53,043 bases of DNA from an uncultured Oscillospiraceae bacterium (GTDB taxonomy: Bacteria; Bacillota; Clostridia; Oscillospirales; Acutalibacteraceae). A program made the translations under genes and the position numbers. A model generated the notes under the pieces. That model was given only the letters and a program-made list of their open reading frames with translations, ran no database searches and had not been told where the DNA came from. Shown piece by piece: positions 32,973 through 41,993 of this stretch. Location of the stretch: assembly GCA_900539425.1 (NCBI GenBank), contig UQBX01000014.1:1-53043 (forward strand), written 5' to 3'. How positions within the stretch are numbered: position 1 is the first letter of the stretch; each line of letters starts with the position of its first letter.

Positions 32973-34211
32973 TTATGAAAGATGATGAATAAATATACCT
33001 GAAAGCAGTTTCGGCTCGAACCATGTTGATTTCGGCGGCATTATCTCGCCTGCATCGGCTATCGCCATTAATTCACCCACCGTTGTGGGATACATTGAAA
33101 AAGCAAGCTTCATATCTGTGTTTGCTCGTTTTTCGAGTTCGCTTAAACCTCTTATACCGCCTATGAAATCTATGCGCTCATCATTTTTAGGATCTTTGAT
33201 TCCGAGAACAGGATCAAGCAGATTATTCTGTAACACAGAAACATCAAGCGCCTCAACCGGATTAAAATCATTAATTATTTTTTCATTTGCTTTAAGCGAA
33301 TACCACTGCCCGTCAAGAAACATGCCGAAAGTATGTTTTTCTGAAGGGGAATAAGGCTTATCCTGCTTCTTCACTTCGAAAGAATCCGATATTCTGCCGA
33401 TAAATTCAGCGGGAGAAAATCCGTTGAGATCCTTTACAACCCTGTTGTAATCCATAATGCGCAGATCGGAATCAGCAAAAGCAACGGCAAGGAAGAAGTT
33501 GAACTCCTCATCACCCGTATAACTGCTGTTTTCATATCTTTTCATCTGACCTACACGAACAGCAGATTCGCACCTGTGATGACCGTCTGCTATATAAAAC
33601 GCTTTTACAGACCCGAAAAGTTCGCTCAGGCGGGAATTTATCTCATCATCGTCTATTACCCACACCGTCTGAAGCGCACCTGCCGCCTCAAAATTGTAGA
33701 CAGGTCTGTTTTTATCTGCAAAATCGTTGATTATGCGTGTTATCTCATCATTTTTTCTGTAAGTCAGAAAGATGGGGCCTGTATTTGCATTGGTTACACT
33801 TACGTGGCGTATCCTGTCCGCCTCTTTTTTGGCAAGCGTTTTCTCATGCTTTTTGATTACATTATTCATGTAATCATCTATTGAAGCACAGCCGGCAATA
33901 CCCGTCTGCACTCTGCCGTTCATTTCCTGGCGGTAAATATAAAAGCACGGTTTTTCGTCCTGAACAAGCGCTCCGCTTTTTTCAAGGTTTAAAAGATTTT
34001 CTTTAGCCTTTTCATAAACATCTTTTTCATACGGGCTTTTTCCAGGCGGGAAATCTATCTCTGCTCTGTCCACATGAAGAAAAGAAAGCGGATTTGAACG
34101 AACTGCCTCACGCGCCTCGTCGCTGCTCATAACATCATATGGCAGTGCCGGGATAAGACGCTGGTATTTTTCAGCCGGTCTGAATGCTTTGAATGGTCTG
34201 AATACAGCCAA
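32973..34211 (-). CDS. DUF1015-family protein
   Basis: A 412-residue conserved cytosolic protein. Family features: start FRPFKAFRP, ALPYDVMS, SFLHVDRAEID, CASIDDY, IKKHEKT, and YIADGHHRCESA, whose Asp-Gly-His-His resembles the nucleotide-binding GxxRxxA region of ParB/Srx-fold serine kinases; that link is a suggestion from motif shape. In anaerobes the gene often lies near serine or glycine metabolism. Here it follows coaX by 15 bases. The start is TTG with AGGAGG upstream. Confidence 0.88.
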   Translation of the reverse strand: MAVFRPFKAFRPAEKYQRLIPALPYDVMSSDEAREAVRSNPLSFLHVDRAEIDFPPGKSPYEKDVYEKAKENLLNLEKSGALVQDEKPCFYIYRQEMNGRVQTGIAGCASIDDYMNNVIKKHEKTLAKKEADRIRHVSVTNANTGPIFLTYRKNDEITRIINDFADKNRPVYNFEAAGALQTVWVIDDDEINSRLSELFGSVKAFYIADGHHRCESAVRVGQMKRYENSSYTGDEEFNFFLAVAFADSDLRIMDYNRVVKDLNGFSPAEFIGRISDSFEVKKQDKPYSPSEKHTFGMFLDGQWYSLKANEKIINDFNPVEALDVSVLQNNLLDPVLGIKDPKNDERIDFIGGIRGLSELEKRANTDMKLAFSMYPTTVGELMAIADAGEIMPPKSTWFEPKLLSGIFIHHLS

Positions 34212-34226
34212 AATATTGCCTCCTGA

Positions 34227-34988
34227 TTATTTCTGGTTCTTTTCGTAAATTATTCTGAGACCCTCAAGCAGAAGATTATCATCTACTGTTACGGGAATTC
34301 TGAGTTCTTTTGCTATAGAGCCGCCGAGACCACCCGTTATAACTACGGTTGCTTTCTCTCCGAGCTCTTCTTCAAAGCGCATAACCATGCCCTCAATAAG
34401 CGCCGCTGTACCTATTACGGAGCCGCACTTCATTGCGTCAATAGTATTTGCGCCTATGACCTTGGACGGAGCGGAAATATCTATCTGCGGAAGCTGTGCC
34501 GTGCCGCTTGAAAGCGCGTTTATTGCCGTTTTGACTCCGCACATTATAGCTCCGCCGAGGTGAGCGCCTGATTTATCTATAACGGAAGCGGTTGTTGCCG
34601 TGCCTATATCAAAAAGGATTGCGGGAAGCTTATATTTGTTTATAACCGCAACATCGCCCGCTACAAGATCTGCGCCCATTTCTGCGGGATTATCAAGTTT
34701 AATATTAAGCCCTGTTTTTATTCCCGGGCCTACAACTATCAGTTCAGCACCGCATATCATTTCAACAGCTCTTTTAATAGTGCGCACAAGAGCGGGAACT
34801 ACGCTGGATATAACGCCGCCCGTTATCTGCCCTACACCATTTAAATCAAGGAAAGTTCTGAGTTTCATGGAAAACTCAATATCGGTTTCGCCAGTATTAG
34901 TGGAAAGTCTGCCGCTGCAGACAAGTTTATCTGCATCCCACACGCCCAAAACCGTGTTTGTGTTTCCTACATCTACAACAAGTATCAT
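34227..34988 (-). CDS. coaX: Type III pantothenate kinase
   Basis: A 253-residue ASKHA-fold kinase, the first step of coenzyme A synthesis. Phosphate-1 motif DVGNTNTVLG is at the N-terminus, GADLVAGDVA holds the catalytic Asp, DIGTATTASV is the phosphate-2 loop, and VITGGLGG is the adenosine motif. Type III enzymes are not feedback-inhibited by CoA and need a monovalent cation. Operon with the DUF1015 gene. Confidence 0.96.
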   Translation of the reverse strand: MILVVDVGNTNTVLGVWDADKLVCSGRLSTNTGETDIEFSMKLRTFLDLNGVGQITGGVISSVVPALVRTIKRAVEMICGAELIVVGPGIKTGLNIKLDNPAEMGADLVAGDVAVINKYKLPAILFDIGTATTASVIDKSGAHLGGAIMCGVKTAINALSSGTAQLPQIDISAPSKVIGANTIDAMKCGSVIGTAALIEGMVMRFEEELGEKATVVITGGLGGSIAKELRIPVTVDDNLLLEGLRIIYEKNQK

Positions 34989-35072
34989 AATCAGACCGCC
35001 TTTCAGCAGCGCAACGGCGCCGCAGCATCAATAAAAACTATTATATTATACTTTTTTCATAAAGTAAAGAAA

Positions 35073-35101
35073 AAAGCGGTTCGGTAAATCCGAACCGCTT
35101 T
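35073..35101 (-). terminator. Terminator of the phage-like cluster
   Basis: A 12-bp perfect stem (AAAGCGGTTCGG and complement) with a five-base loop. On the minus strand TTTTTTCTTTACTTT follows, closing the 35151-45674 operon. Confidence 0.9.
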
Positions 35102-35150
35102 GAGCACTTAAATCTATCTTTAATTGTAAGCCGTATCCCAAAGAATATCT

Positions 35151-35627
35151 TTATCTGAAAAGGGCATAAAAATACGTTCGTCCGCTTTCATTCATATTTG
35201 AATATTCAGTGTTGGATATAGCCGTAATAGTATTTGACACCACAAGATCTTTGTCGGAGATGCTTATGCCCGGCATACTTCCTCTTGACGCGAAAATTGC
35301 CGCATAGCTGTAACTTTTCTTGTTTGTAAAATCCGTTTCCTGCCATGGCTTATTCAAGCAGAATATAAACCCGAAGCTGGGACTGAACGGGCAGTTTGTA
35401 GAAACGGTTTGATTTTCTTTTCCGTTTCCGAAATACACACCCGTAAAATACGGAGTATCAAATTTTTCCCTGTCCTCTTCGGAAAGATGACATTTGACAT
35501 CGGCAGTGTGCTCCGATGCAAAATTATCTATTTTTTCATTATCCGCATTAAAATCCGTTCTCTGAGGTTTGTCTGTTCCCAGCCAGCTTGACAGACCTAA
35601 AAAAGAAGTTTGGTTAGTAGCGCTCAT
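35151..35627 (-). CDS. Short tail-fibre-like protein
   Basis: A 158-residue protein that ends the phage-like operon, where tail fibre or XkdV-type genes lie. The first 40 residues (SWLGTDKPQRTDFNADNEKID) match the N-terminal adapter seen in many Firmicute phage fibres; the rest is a small beta-rich domain without clear motifs. It is far shorter than usual fibres, so truncation or a minimal form is possible. The gap to the DUF2313 gene is 71 bases. Confidence 0.65.
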   Translation of the reverse strand: MSATNQTSFLGLSSWLGTDKPQRTDFNADNEKIDNFASEHTADVKCHLSEEDREKFDTPYFTGVYFGNGKENQTVSTNCPFSPSFGFIFCLNKPWQETDFTNKKSYSYAAIFASRGSMPGISISDKDLVVSNTITAISNTEYSNMNESGRTYFYALFR

Positions 35628-35698
35628 TTATATCTTCCTGCCTTTCCCCCACCATATCTTTTTGCGCGTATGTGGGATACGCGATATGATAATTCGTA

Positions 35699-36250
35699 TT
35701 ACCCAAGGCTTTCCCACACAAAAAATGGCAGGGAAAGCCTGTCCGTTTCATACCATCGGTAATCAAGGGAATCAAGATAGTCAAAAGTAATCCCTTTCCC
35801 CTTAAACTGCGGAAAATAAAACGCAGGATAATAATTTTGAATCAGATTTGATAACCCCGCAAGGGAGTCTTTGCTGACAGGGTCAATGGTTACCACTTCT
35901 CCGTCAAATGTAGACGTATAATTATATCCGGGGGTGTTTTCCTCTGCGGTGCGGAATTCGTCAAGGCTTATTGTATAAAAGCCCTGAGTTAAGCGTTCGA
36001 TTATCTTACTTTTTGTTTCTTCAGGAGTTTCTCCTGTTTCTATGTTAAGCAAATCGCAGTACATAAGCAATCCTTTTTCTCCCATAGTGTCTGTAAACAC
36101 CTCGCTGAGCGCCTGCTCCGCCGCGTTCTGAGCAAGAGAAACCGCATAGCTGTACGCAATTATTTCTGCTCGCTGAACACTGCCTTCCTCGCCTTCAAGG
36201 CCAACAGTCTGCATAAGTGCGGAAAGCCTGTCATAAACCGTATTACTCAT
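35699..36250 (-). CDS. DUF2313 / XkdU-like baseplate wedge protein
   Basis: A 183-residue protein that follows the J protein, as gpI or XkdU do in contractile tails. Typical features are MSNTVYDRLSALMQTV at the start, LLMYCDLLNIETGETPEETKSKI in the middle, and the late DYLDSLDYRW. The ATG at 36250 has AGGTGG seven bases upstream and overlaps the J gene stop by eight bases; the longer frame to 36361 is an artefact of that overlap. Confidence 0.82.
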   Translation of the reverse strand: MSNTVYDRLSALMQTVGLEGEEGSVQRAEIIAYSYAVSLAQNAAEQALSEVFTDTMGEKGLLMYCDLLNIETGETPEETKSKIIERLTQGFYTISLDEFRTAEENTPGYNYTSTFDGEVVTIDPVSKDSLAGLSNLIQNYYPAFYFPQFKGKGITFDYLDSLDYRWYETDRLSLPFFVWESLG

Positions 36251-37319
36251 ATATTTCCACCTGCACATCATCAAGAGATAAATAACCGCCGGTGGGGCAC
36301 GGAATAACGCCTTCATAAGAAGGCTGGGCAGAGATTTCAGCAAGCTCCACATTATCCACACTTATAACCGAAGCAGTAACACTTGAAAGATTTATCTGAG
36401 TGCCTATCTTTTGACCCGAACATGCTTCCCTTATAGCATTTTCCACATCGGAAAGCAGTTTTTCCTTATCAGCACCGCGGGCAGCCTGGACAGCGGCGAA
36501 AACAGAAAACGCATTTTTTTGCGCAAGCGTTATATCGTAATCCACATTGCATATTTCAAGAATGCCGAGTTTTTCCTCAACTTTATCCGTGATATAGGAA
36601 TCCAGCGGTTCGTCGCTGGCTGTTCTTAACCACACATGGGTGATATTTTCCTCAGGGTCATATTCAATACTGCAGTCTTTTATATCATCAATGGTAAGTA
36701 TCTGCTCTATCATAGATTTCACGTTTACGCCGTTGCTGAGCGCGCTGCCGTAAGAATCTATTATTCGCTGCCTAAGACTTTCATCCGATTCAGGGTCAGA
36801 ACCTCCGGTAAATGCGCGCTGATTAGTAACGGAATATATATATTCGGGCGGATTTACCATTACCGTAATACTATCTGCAGGCACGTTATATTCCTCGCCC
36901 TCGTTAAGCGCGGATGCTTCTATGGTAACTCCGGTATCCCCTGGTAATATAAACGCGCGATAGTTTGTTGCAAACTGAATAAGCGGGTTGTCTTTTACGG
37001 AACAGATAGTGCCTTCAGGTATATCGACATTCTCCTCATATTCCTGTGTAACAAAAAAAGAAAGATATCCCGTTGCGCGCGAAGCGCCCTTTCTGGTTAT
37101 GCCGCGCATCTCGGCATGCTTATCAAGGTATTCGCCCGTTGCAGTCTGAACAAACGCCTGCTTGAGCGCGAAATCAGCCGCAGTATGGGCTGCATATATC
37201 TCACTTGCAACCGCTTTAAATCTAAGCTCAACTTCAGGATAATCCTTTACGTATTCGCCGCACTCGTTATAAAACTGCGTTTCCATTTCATGTAATATCT
37301 CATCATAAGTAATACTCAA
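36243..37319 (-). CDS. Baseplate J-like protein (XkdT)
   Basis: A 358-residue baseplate wedge protein. The N-terminal helical half contains ALKQAFVQTATGEYLDKHAE, the classic J-family segment, and the core contains FTGGSDPESDESLRQRI. It is coupled at both ends: it overlaps the gp25-like gene by four bases and the DUF2313 gene by eight. In a contractile phage it forms the ring that triggers sheath contraction, yet no sheath gene exists here. Confidence 0.92.
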   Translation of the reverse strand: MSITYDEILHEMETQFYNECGEYVKDYPEVELRFKAVASEIYAAHTAADFALKQAFVQTATGEYLDKHAEMRGITRKGASRATGYLSFFVTQEYEENVDIPEGTICSVKDNPLIQFATNYRAFILPGDTGVTIEASALNEGEEYNVPADSITVMVNPPEYIYSVTNQRAFTGGSDPESDESLRQRIIDSYGSALSNGVNVKSMIEQILTIDDIKDCSIEYDPEENITHVWLRTASDEPLDSYITDKVEEKLGILEICNVDYDITLAQKNAFSVFAAVQAARGADKEKLLSDVENAIREACSGQKIGTQINLSSVTASVISVDNVELAEISAQPSYEGVIPCPTGGYLSLDDVQVEIYE

Positions 37320-37609
37320 AACGAAACGCTCACCTGCCTTTCCGCTCCGTTGAGCAATATGGTGAAGTCAAAACCGTTTTCAGTTTCGCGCGCGCTTACG
37401 GGATATATTCCATCCATTTTATACAGCGCGCGGCACACTGCACTTAAAGCGTAAAGCGCCTTAGGCTCATTTGCCGTTTTATAGACATCACTGCCGTAAT
37501 CGCAGTCGGGGTAAAAATCACCCCTGTGAGTTTTTATAACTCTTGCTGTGTTTTCAAGCACCATAGCTTCATATTCACTTTCGCTGTTAAAAATATCCGT
37601 AGCGCTCAC
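37316..37609 (-). CDS. gp25/XkdS-like baseplate protein
   Basis: A 97-residue protein in the gp25/GPW position, between spike and J. It reads VLENTARVIKTHRGDFYPDCDYGSDV..., with the GDFYxxxxYG segment expected in the fold. In contractile systems it anchors the first sheath ring to the baseplate. It overlaps the J gene by four bases. Confidence 0.78.
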   Translation of the reverse strand: MSATDIFNSESEYEAMVLENTARVIKTHRGDFYPDCDYGSDVYKTANEPKALYALSAVCRALYKMDGIYPVSARETENGFDFTILLNGAERQVSVSF

Positions 37610-37932
37610 CTCTCTTCAATATTTCCGTTTTTATCAATAACAAGGGAATTAATAACTACGCTTCCGTCATTTTTCAGCAGAATACTTGCCCCGCCGAGAG
37701 ACCTTATCTCAACTTCGCCCTGTTCAAGAGCGCTGGAATCCATTTTGGTGCCGGCAACCGCCAAGCCGGACGCGCCGTTAACAATAAGCACTTCTTCGCC
37801 TACGGGAATACGTGATGAATAACCGTAAGGCGAAAAACACTGCGCACTTCTTGACGGCAAAGAGGAATTAGCCTCTGTAACATCGTCTGTATTGAGAGTT
37901 ATTACACCTGTTTCGGCGGCGTTTTGCTCCAT
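37606..37932 (-). CDS. Baseplate spike / gpV-like protein
   Basis: A 108-residue protein with the OB-fold-like segment FSPYGYSSRIPVGEEVLIV and a short beta-helix-like tail (VEIRSLGGASILLKNDGSVVINS), as in phage spike proteins, but without the long tip. The ATG at 37932 is preferred to 37959 because AGGAG lies upstream. Only four bases separate it from the tail hub gene. Confidence 0.75.
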   Translation of the reverse strand: MEQNAAETGVITLNTDDVTEANSSLPSRSAQCFSPYGYSSRIPVGEEVLIVNGASGLAVAGTKMDSSALEQGEVEIRSLGGASILLKNDGSVVINSLVIDKNGNIEER

Positions 37933-37936
37933 ACTT

Positions 37937-38896
37937 TTAAAGCTCCTGCTCAGCCACATAATTCACCAGCTCCCCGTCTATTTCTTTTCTTAATGTAAGA
38001 GTTGTTTTTGTACCTTTTGAATTTTTAGCGCGGATAATAGAACTTAAAATAAATTCTCCGCTTATTCCCAGCCGTTCAAAATTGGCGCTCACCCTGTCAG
38101 ACAGTCTTAAATCGCAATCTCCCGCAAGAATGACTGTAACCGTAAAATAGTTTTCAAGTGATTCAGATATCTGCCTGTGAGCCTCCGCCTCTCTCTGCCA
38201 CACAGGCAGGGAGGAAAGATTGATCAGCTTTCTGGATGTTACGGCATTGTCATCAGCAAAGCGGCTTTCCAATCGGTAAATATATTTTTCATCAGAATTA
38301 ATTTTATAATCTATTCTGCCTATAACACTGCTTTTATCAACAGTGGCGCAAACAGAAACTATTTTATCCGCATCAAGATATCTTACATTTTCGGATGTGT
38401 CAAAAGCACACACCTCATTCTCCGGTGTAACATATATTCTTTTGCCGCAGGCATACTGCATAAACTTATCTATTGCTCCGAAACAGCTCTGCCCCTTGCT
38501 GACTATATATTCCGATTGTGTAAACACTTCCGGCAGACCGAAAGTAAACCCGAACGGCTTTGCGTGATTGTACCACAGCTGCCTTGATGTGGGACAGCTG
38601 TACTGTCCCGGATACGCTTCGTTATCAACAAGCACACACGCGCTTGACCGAGCGTAAACAAAAGCCGTATATCCGTCCTCGTCATAGCTTAGCTGAAACT
38701 TATCCGCAAAGCCGTAAAATATCTTAACTCCGTCCTGATACGCACAGACGGTTCTGACATCTGATAATGCTTTTTTTGTAAAAATATAAAGCCGCAGTCC
38801 GTCGCACGCTGCCGCAATCTCGCTTGAAAGCTCATACGATACAACTTCAAAATCTGTTAATGCTTTGCCGGACGAATCAAAAATTTCAAATATCAT
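37937..38896 (-). CDS. Tail hub protein (XkdQ-like)
   Basis: A 319-residue protein of the gp27/XkdQ hub type: FEIFDSSGKALTDFEV at the start, KFMQYACGKRIYVTPENEV in the middle, and DLRLSDRVSANFERLGISGEF toward the end. No peptidase or lysozyme domain is attached. Start overlaps the LysM gene stop by four bases. Confidence 0.78.
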   Translation of the reverse strand: MIFEIFDSSGKALTDFEVVSYELSSEIAAACDGLRLYIFTKKALSDVRTVCAYQDGVKIFYGFADKFQLSYDEDGYTAFVYARSSACVLVDNEAYPGQYSCPTSRQLWYNHAKPFGFTFGLPEVFTQSEYIVSKGQSCFGAIDKFMQYACGKRIYVTPENEVCAFDTSENVRYLDADKIVSVCATVDKSSVIGRIDYKINSDEKYIYRLESRFADDNAVTSRKLINLSSLPVWQREAEAHRQISESLENYFTVTVILAGDCDLRLSDRVSANFERLGISGEFILSSIIRAKNSKGTKTTLTLRKEIDGELVNYVAEQEL

Positions 38897-39405
38897 CTTA
38901 TTCTCACCCTTTGGCCTTCCTGCACGTCAAAAGGCGTTTTGAAACCGTTTAGTTCTATAATATCCTCAAGTTTTACGGAATTAGCATAAGCTATATCAAA
39001 GCAGTTTTCCCCGTCTTTTGCAAAAACGAAACTGCGCTCTTTTTTATAGCTGGCTCCGCCGCTTTCCTCTTTAAAAACGAGTTTGTATTCCACAGAATTT
39101 TCAGCTGCATTCAGGTTAGTATAAAGCGAAGAAAAATAGGCGCTGAAGAATCTTCCGTCAGGCAAAAAAAGCGGGCCCGCTCCCTCATCATCATAAAGAG
39201 CGGCAAGCTTTGCCGCAGTTTGAGCACTGCCGGCGCCGTAAAACTTTCCGCTCACCGTTATACTTGCCGCATTCTGCGCTATCTCCTCAACGGCGCTCCC
39301 CGCTGACGGCAGGGAGCGCTCGCTGATGTTCTTTGATTTTTCGACGCTGATCTCGGCGGGATTCTGCTCAAACTCAAAATCCTTGTATTTAAGCCTTATC
39401 ATCAT
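38893..39405 (-). CDS. LysM-containing baseplate hub protein (XkdP-like)
   Basis: A 170-residue protein. Residues 1-110 resemble the N-terminal domain of XkdP/gp53-like proteins (YKDFEFEQNPAEISVEKSKN); residues 125-170 are a LysM repeat (CFDIAYANSVKLEDIIELNG). In PBSX-type phages this gene follows the tape measure directly; here it follows a 28-codon ORF and then the tail-completion gene. Confidence 0.78.
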   Translation of the reverse strand: MMIRLKYKDFEFEQNPAEISVEKSKNISERSLPSAGSAVEEIAQNAASITVSGKFYGAGSAQTAAKLAALYDDEGAGPLFLPDGRFFSAYFSSLYTNLNAAENSVEYKLVFKEESGGASYKKERSFVFAKDGENCFDIAYANSVKLEDIIELNGFKTPFDVQEGQRVRIR

Positions 39406-39408
39406 CTC

Positions 39409-39495
39409 TTATTCACCACCGACTGAAGAATCGTACCTTTTTGAATCAAGCCTCAAATACTCGGAAAGCTCATAAATTTCACTATATTCATTCAT
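39409..39495 (-). CDS. Tiny ORF at the site of the missing tail-shaft genes
   Basis: A 28-codon frame (MNEYSEIYELSEYLRLDSKR and eight more residues) with a weak GGTGA ribosome site; its stop is three bases before the LysM gene start. It may be a real small gene, a coupling peptide, or the scar of a deleted shaft gene. No family recognised. Confidence 0.4.
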   Translation of the reverse strand: MNEYSEIYELSEYLRLDSKRYDSSVGGE

Positions 39496-39513
39496 AAAAT
39501 CACCGTATCAGTC

Positions 39514-39912
39514 TTAATCAAAATTAATCTTATCGGAAAAGGTTACCGTAAGGCGCATTACAAAACATTCGGACTCATCATCCGCAGTAATTGAACCTGC
39601 GCCTATAGAGACGGGAACATCACTGCAAATACACTGAAATATCCTGCCTGCCGTCTGCAGAAAATCAAAGCCGCGCATACTGTAAGGAGCATAGATATCC
39701 GCATAAGCAGTGACCTGCCCTGCCAGCACATCTTCCCCAAGGGCGGCTGTCTGCGCGCTTGCTTCTGAAATTCCGCATACTATAGCCGGTCTTTTAGGTA
39801 TCGTAGGTTTTTGACGCGGCTCAAAAGCCGAAATTATCTTAAAGTTTTCAAAATAATCATTCTGACTCAGCTTTTCGATTATCTGAGCCGTAATTTTGCT
39901 GAAATCAATCAT
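39514..39912 (-). CDS. Tail completion / terminator-like phage protein
   Basis: A 132-residue protein in the gene position of tail-completion proteins (XkdJ/YqbJ region), after the head-closure gene. It reads IIEKLSQNDYFENFKI at the start, PAIVCGISEAS in the centre and a beta-rich end (VMRLTVTFSDKINFD). The family call rests mainly on order and size. Overlaps the preceding gene by eight bases. Confidence 0.58.
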   Translation of the reverse strand: MIDFSKITAQIIEKLSQNDYFENFKIISAFEPRQKPTIPKRPAIVCGISEASAQTAALGEDVLAGQVTAYADIYAPYSMRGFDFLQTAGRIFQCICSDVPVSIGAGSITADDESECFVMRLTVTFSDKINFD

Positions 39913-40255
39913 CTTCGCCCAACCATACCTTTCTCAGAACACCCCAGTAAAACAACTTTTCGCCGCCTGCCGCTACCTCTTCCTTCTTTTTAAAAACAAA
40001 TTCCTCATCTCCCAAAAGCACCCGCGCGTCATCGGAAAGAGAAATTATATTGTGATCATAAGGCCCTATAAAAGTAAAATAGTCCTTGCTGACCGAACCT
40101 GCCGCTGTATGCACCTGCTCAAAGTTTGACCTGTTGCTTCTCCACTTCTGCGCAACAACGGCATAAAACGGGGTAGAGACCCATTCGCCGTCTTTAAGAT
40201 ACACCTGTTTTCCTGCTTTTTTAAGGCCGTTTTTAATTTTTATAGCTCTGTTCAT
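39905..40255 (-). CDS. Head-closure-like phage protein
   Basis: A 116-residue basic protein located between the head-tail adaptor and the tail-completion gene, the position of YqbH/gp16-type stoppers. It has the segment VVAQKWRSNRSNFEQVHTAAG and a beta-rich body. The function is inferred from order. It abuts the adaptor gene directly (stop at 40256). Confidence 0.55.
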   Translation of the reverse strand: MNRAIKIKNGLKKAGKQVYLKDGEWVSTPFYAVVAQKWRSNRSNFEQVHTAAGSVSKDYFTFIGPYDHNIISLSDDARVLLGDEEFVFKKKEEVAAGGEKLFYWGVLRKVWLGEDD

Positions 40256-40606
40256 TCAGACACTCTTAAAAGCAAAGGCGCCGTCATTAATAAGATCGGC
40301 GGCGTTTTCCCTTGCGGCGGCAAGAACGGCTTTTGCCGATTGTGCCGCACCTGTTGAGCCGCTGAACGAAACATCGCCCGCGGTAAAGGAATCAAACCCG
40401 CCGGACTGTTCACTGCCGCAGCAGATAATATAGTTTGCCTGCGCGGCGGCAAGAAAGACCGCTCGGCAGTCCGTTTCGTACGCCTTGTCCTTTAAGCGGG
40501 CGTAAACGCTGCTGCAGGCACAGTCTATCACCGCGCCGTAACTTTCAGGGTTTTCGGACAAGCCTAATTCTTTCAGGCATTCAAGGACTTCCGCCCTGTC
40601 TATCAT
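40256..40606 (-). CDS. Head-tail adaptor-like protein
   Basis: A 116-residue, mostly helical protein directly after the capsid gene, as YqbG/gp15-type adaptors are. It has VLECLKELGLSENPESYGAV at the start and an alanine-rich helical core. The ATG at 40606 has AAGGAG eight bases upstream, better than the GTG at 40615. Family assignment depends on size, helicity and position. Confidence 0.6.
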   Translation of the reverse strand: MIDRAEVLECLKELGLSENPESYGAVIDCACSSVYARLKDKAYETDCRAVFLAAAQANYIICCGSEQSGGFDSFTAGDVSFSGSTGAAQSAKAVLAAARENAADLINDGAFAFKSV

Positions 40607-40626
40607 CGCCCGCACTCCTTTCTTTA

Positions 40627-41619
40627 TTACTCGCCGAATTCAACAAACTTGCACGCATCGGGGAATATCTTTGAAAATCCCGCAATGGTGGTAACTGTTG
40701 CTCTTTCAAGCTGTCTGTCAATAAGTTTGTCATACTCGGTCACAACACCGCCTGCGCACACTTTTTCAAGCGCCGCGTTTTTATCAAGCGCAATAATCTT
40801 GTCTGCGCCAAGCTCGTTGCATTTTACGATTTCCGCACCGAGCGGGGTAATCATTTTACCCGTTCCGTGGAAATTCTGACCCGCAACCGAATCCTTGAAT
40901 TCATCCATATTGAGAAGAGCGGAAATACTGGGCACGCCCGCGATTACCGTAGTCATGTTGTAAGGCGAAAGCTTTGCCCAAAGATTGATAAGATCGTTGT
41001 ATGTCACTGTATCACCCGAAGCAGAGATAACTTCAGAAGTGCCGTCGTCAAGCGCCTCAATAGCGTCCGCAAACTGTGAGCGGGCGATATATGATCCTAT
41101 CTGCCTGAGTGTTACGGTAAAGAGATCAAGCTTCTGGAACTTGATTGCCTCATATGACGCAACAAGCATTCTGCCCCTTTTATAAAGACGGGTAAGTTTA
41201 TCCTTTGCCCTTATGGTAGTTTCGGGAATAAATGCGCCCTCGCCTACTGCGGCAAGCTCTTTTTCATCATCTGACGGAATGCTTTCAACAGAGCGGTAAT
41301 CAAGTGAATCCACCTCTGTTGTGGTTGCTATTATCTTTGAAAGGAGATCGGTTTCCTCAATACCCTGCTGCACAGCACGGCTGACATATTCAGGGAAAAG
41401 CACAGCTGAATCACTTGTCTGGAAGAATTTAGAAACGCTGTCCGACCCCGTGCCGGAAACCTTAATGTTAAATCTTTTGAGCTGACGCTGGTAAGCATCA
41501 AGTCCCTCCAGTTCTGTGCCGATATAATTTTCGGACGGGTCAGCCGCCTCAAGAGAAGCGGTAAAACCTTTTGAAGAGGAATAAAGCCCCTTATCAAGCT
41601 TAATATTATCAAATGCCAT
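40627..41619 (-). CDS. Major capsid protein (HK97-fold type)
   Basis: A 330-residue protein expected to form the icosahedral shell. Capsid-like signs are the late E-loop-like region TTTEVDSLDYRSVESIPSDD, AAVGEGAFIPETTI, the spine helix around LFTVTLRQIGSYIARSQFADAI, and the axial segment TGKMITPLGAEIVKCNELGADK. The N-terminal 55 residues could be a short delta domain. It follows the decoration gene by 18 bases. The frame is fully intact. Confidence 0.8.
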   Translation of the reverse strand: MAFDNIKLDKGLYSSSKGFTASLEAADPSENYIGTELEGLDAYQRQLKRFNIKVSGTGSDSVSKFFQTSDSAVLFPEYVSRAVQQGIEETDLLSKIIATTTEVDSLDYRSVESIPSDDEKELAAVGEGAFIPETTIRAKDKLTRLYKRGRMLVASYEAIKFQKLDLFTVTLRQIGSYIARSQFADAIEALDDGTSEVISASGDTVTYNDLINLWAKLSPYNMTTVIAGVPSISALLNMDEFKDSVAGQNFHGTGKMITPLGAEIVKCNELGADKIIALDKNAALEKVCAGGVVTEYDKLIDRQLERATVTTIAGFSKIFPDACKFVEFGE

Positions 41620-41637
41620 TATAAGTCCTCCTTTGCA

Positions 41638-41982
41638 TCAAAGAATCACGCCGACGGTCTTGGCGTCTGTATCAAATTCAACAACAAGATATGCTTTTTT
41701 GCCGCTGGAGGCAAATTTAACACCGCCGCTGCCGTCTGCGGTAAGATACTGCCAGCCGCATTTCGGCGTACCTGAGCTGTATGAAAGTTTTGTATAACCG
41801 CTCACCATAACAGGGGCAAATTTATCTCCGCCCTGTGTAGCAATGCCCGCAAACTCCGCGTCTGCTGTGCTGTTTGCAATAAGACCCGTATCCGCAATGG
41901 TCACGGGACTGCCCGCAGTTATCTCGTCTGCGGCAGGAAAGGTGAGCACCTGTTCGTTAAATCCCTTATATCCTACTCTCAT
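41638..41982 (-). CDS. Capsid decoration-like protein
   Basis: A 114-residue beta-rich protein between protease/scaffold and capsid genes. The run VLTFPAADEITAGSPVTIAD and the GIATQGGDKFAPV segment resemble head decoration proteins (DUF2190-like). RBS AGGAGG is well placed. Confidence 0.65.
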   Translation of the reverse strand: MRVGYKGFNEQVLTFPAADEITAGSPVTIADTGLIANSTADAEFAGIATQGGDKFAPVMVSGYTKLSYSSGTPKCGWQYLTADGSGGVKFASSGKKAYLVVEFDTDAKTVGVIL

Positions 41983-41993
41983 TTGTGTTCCTC

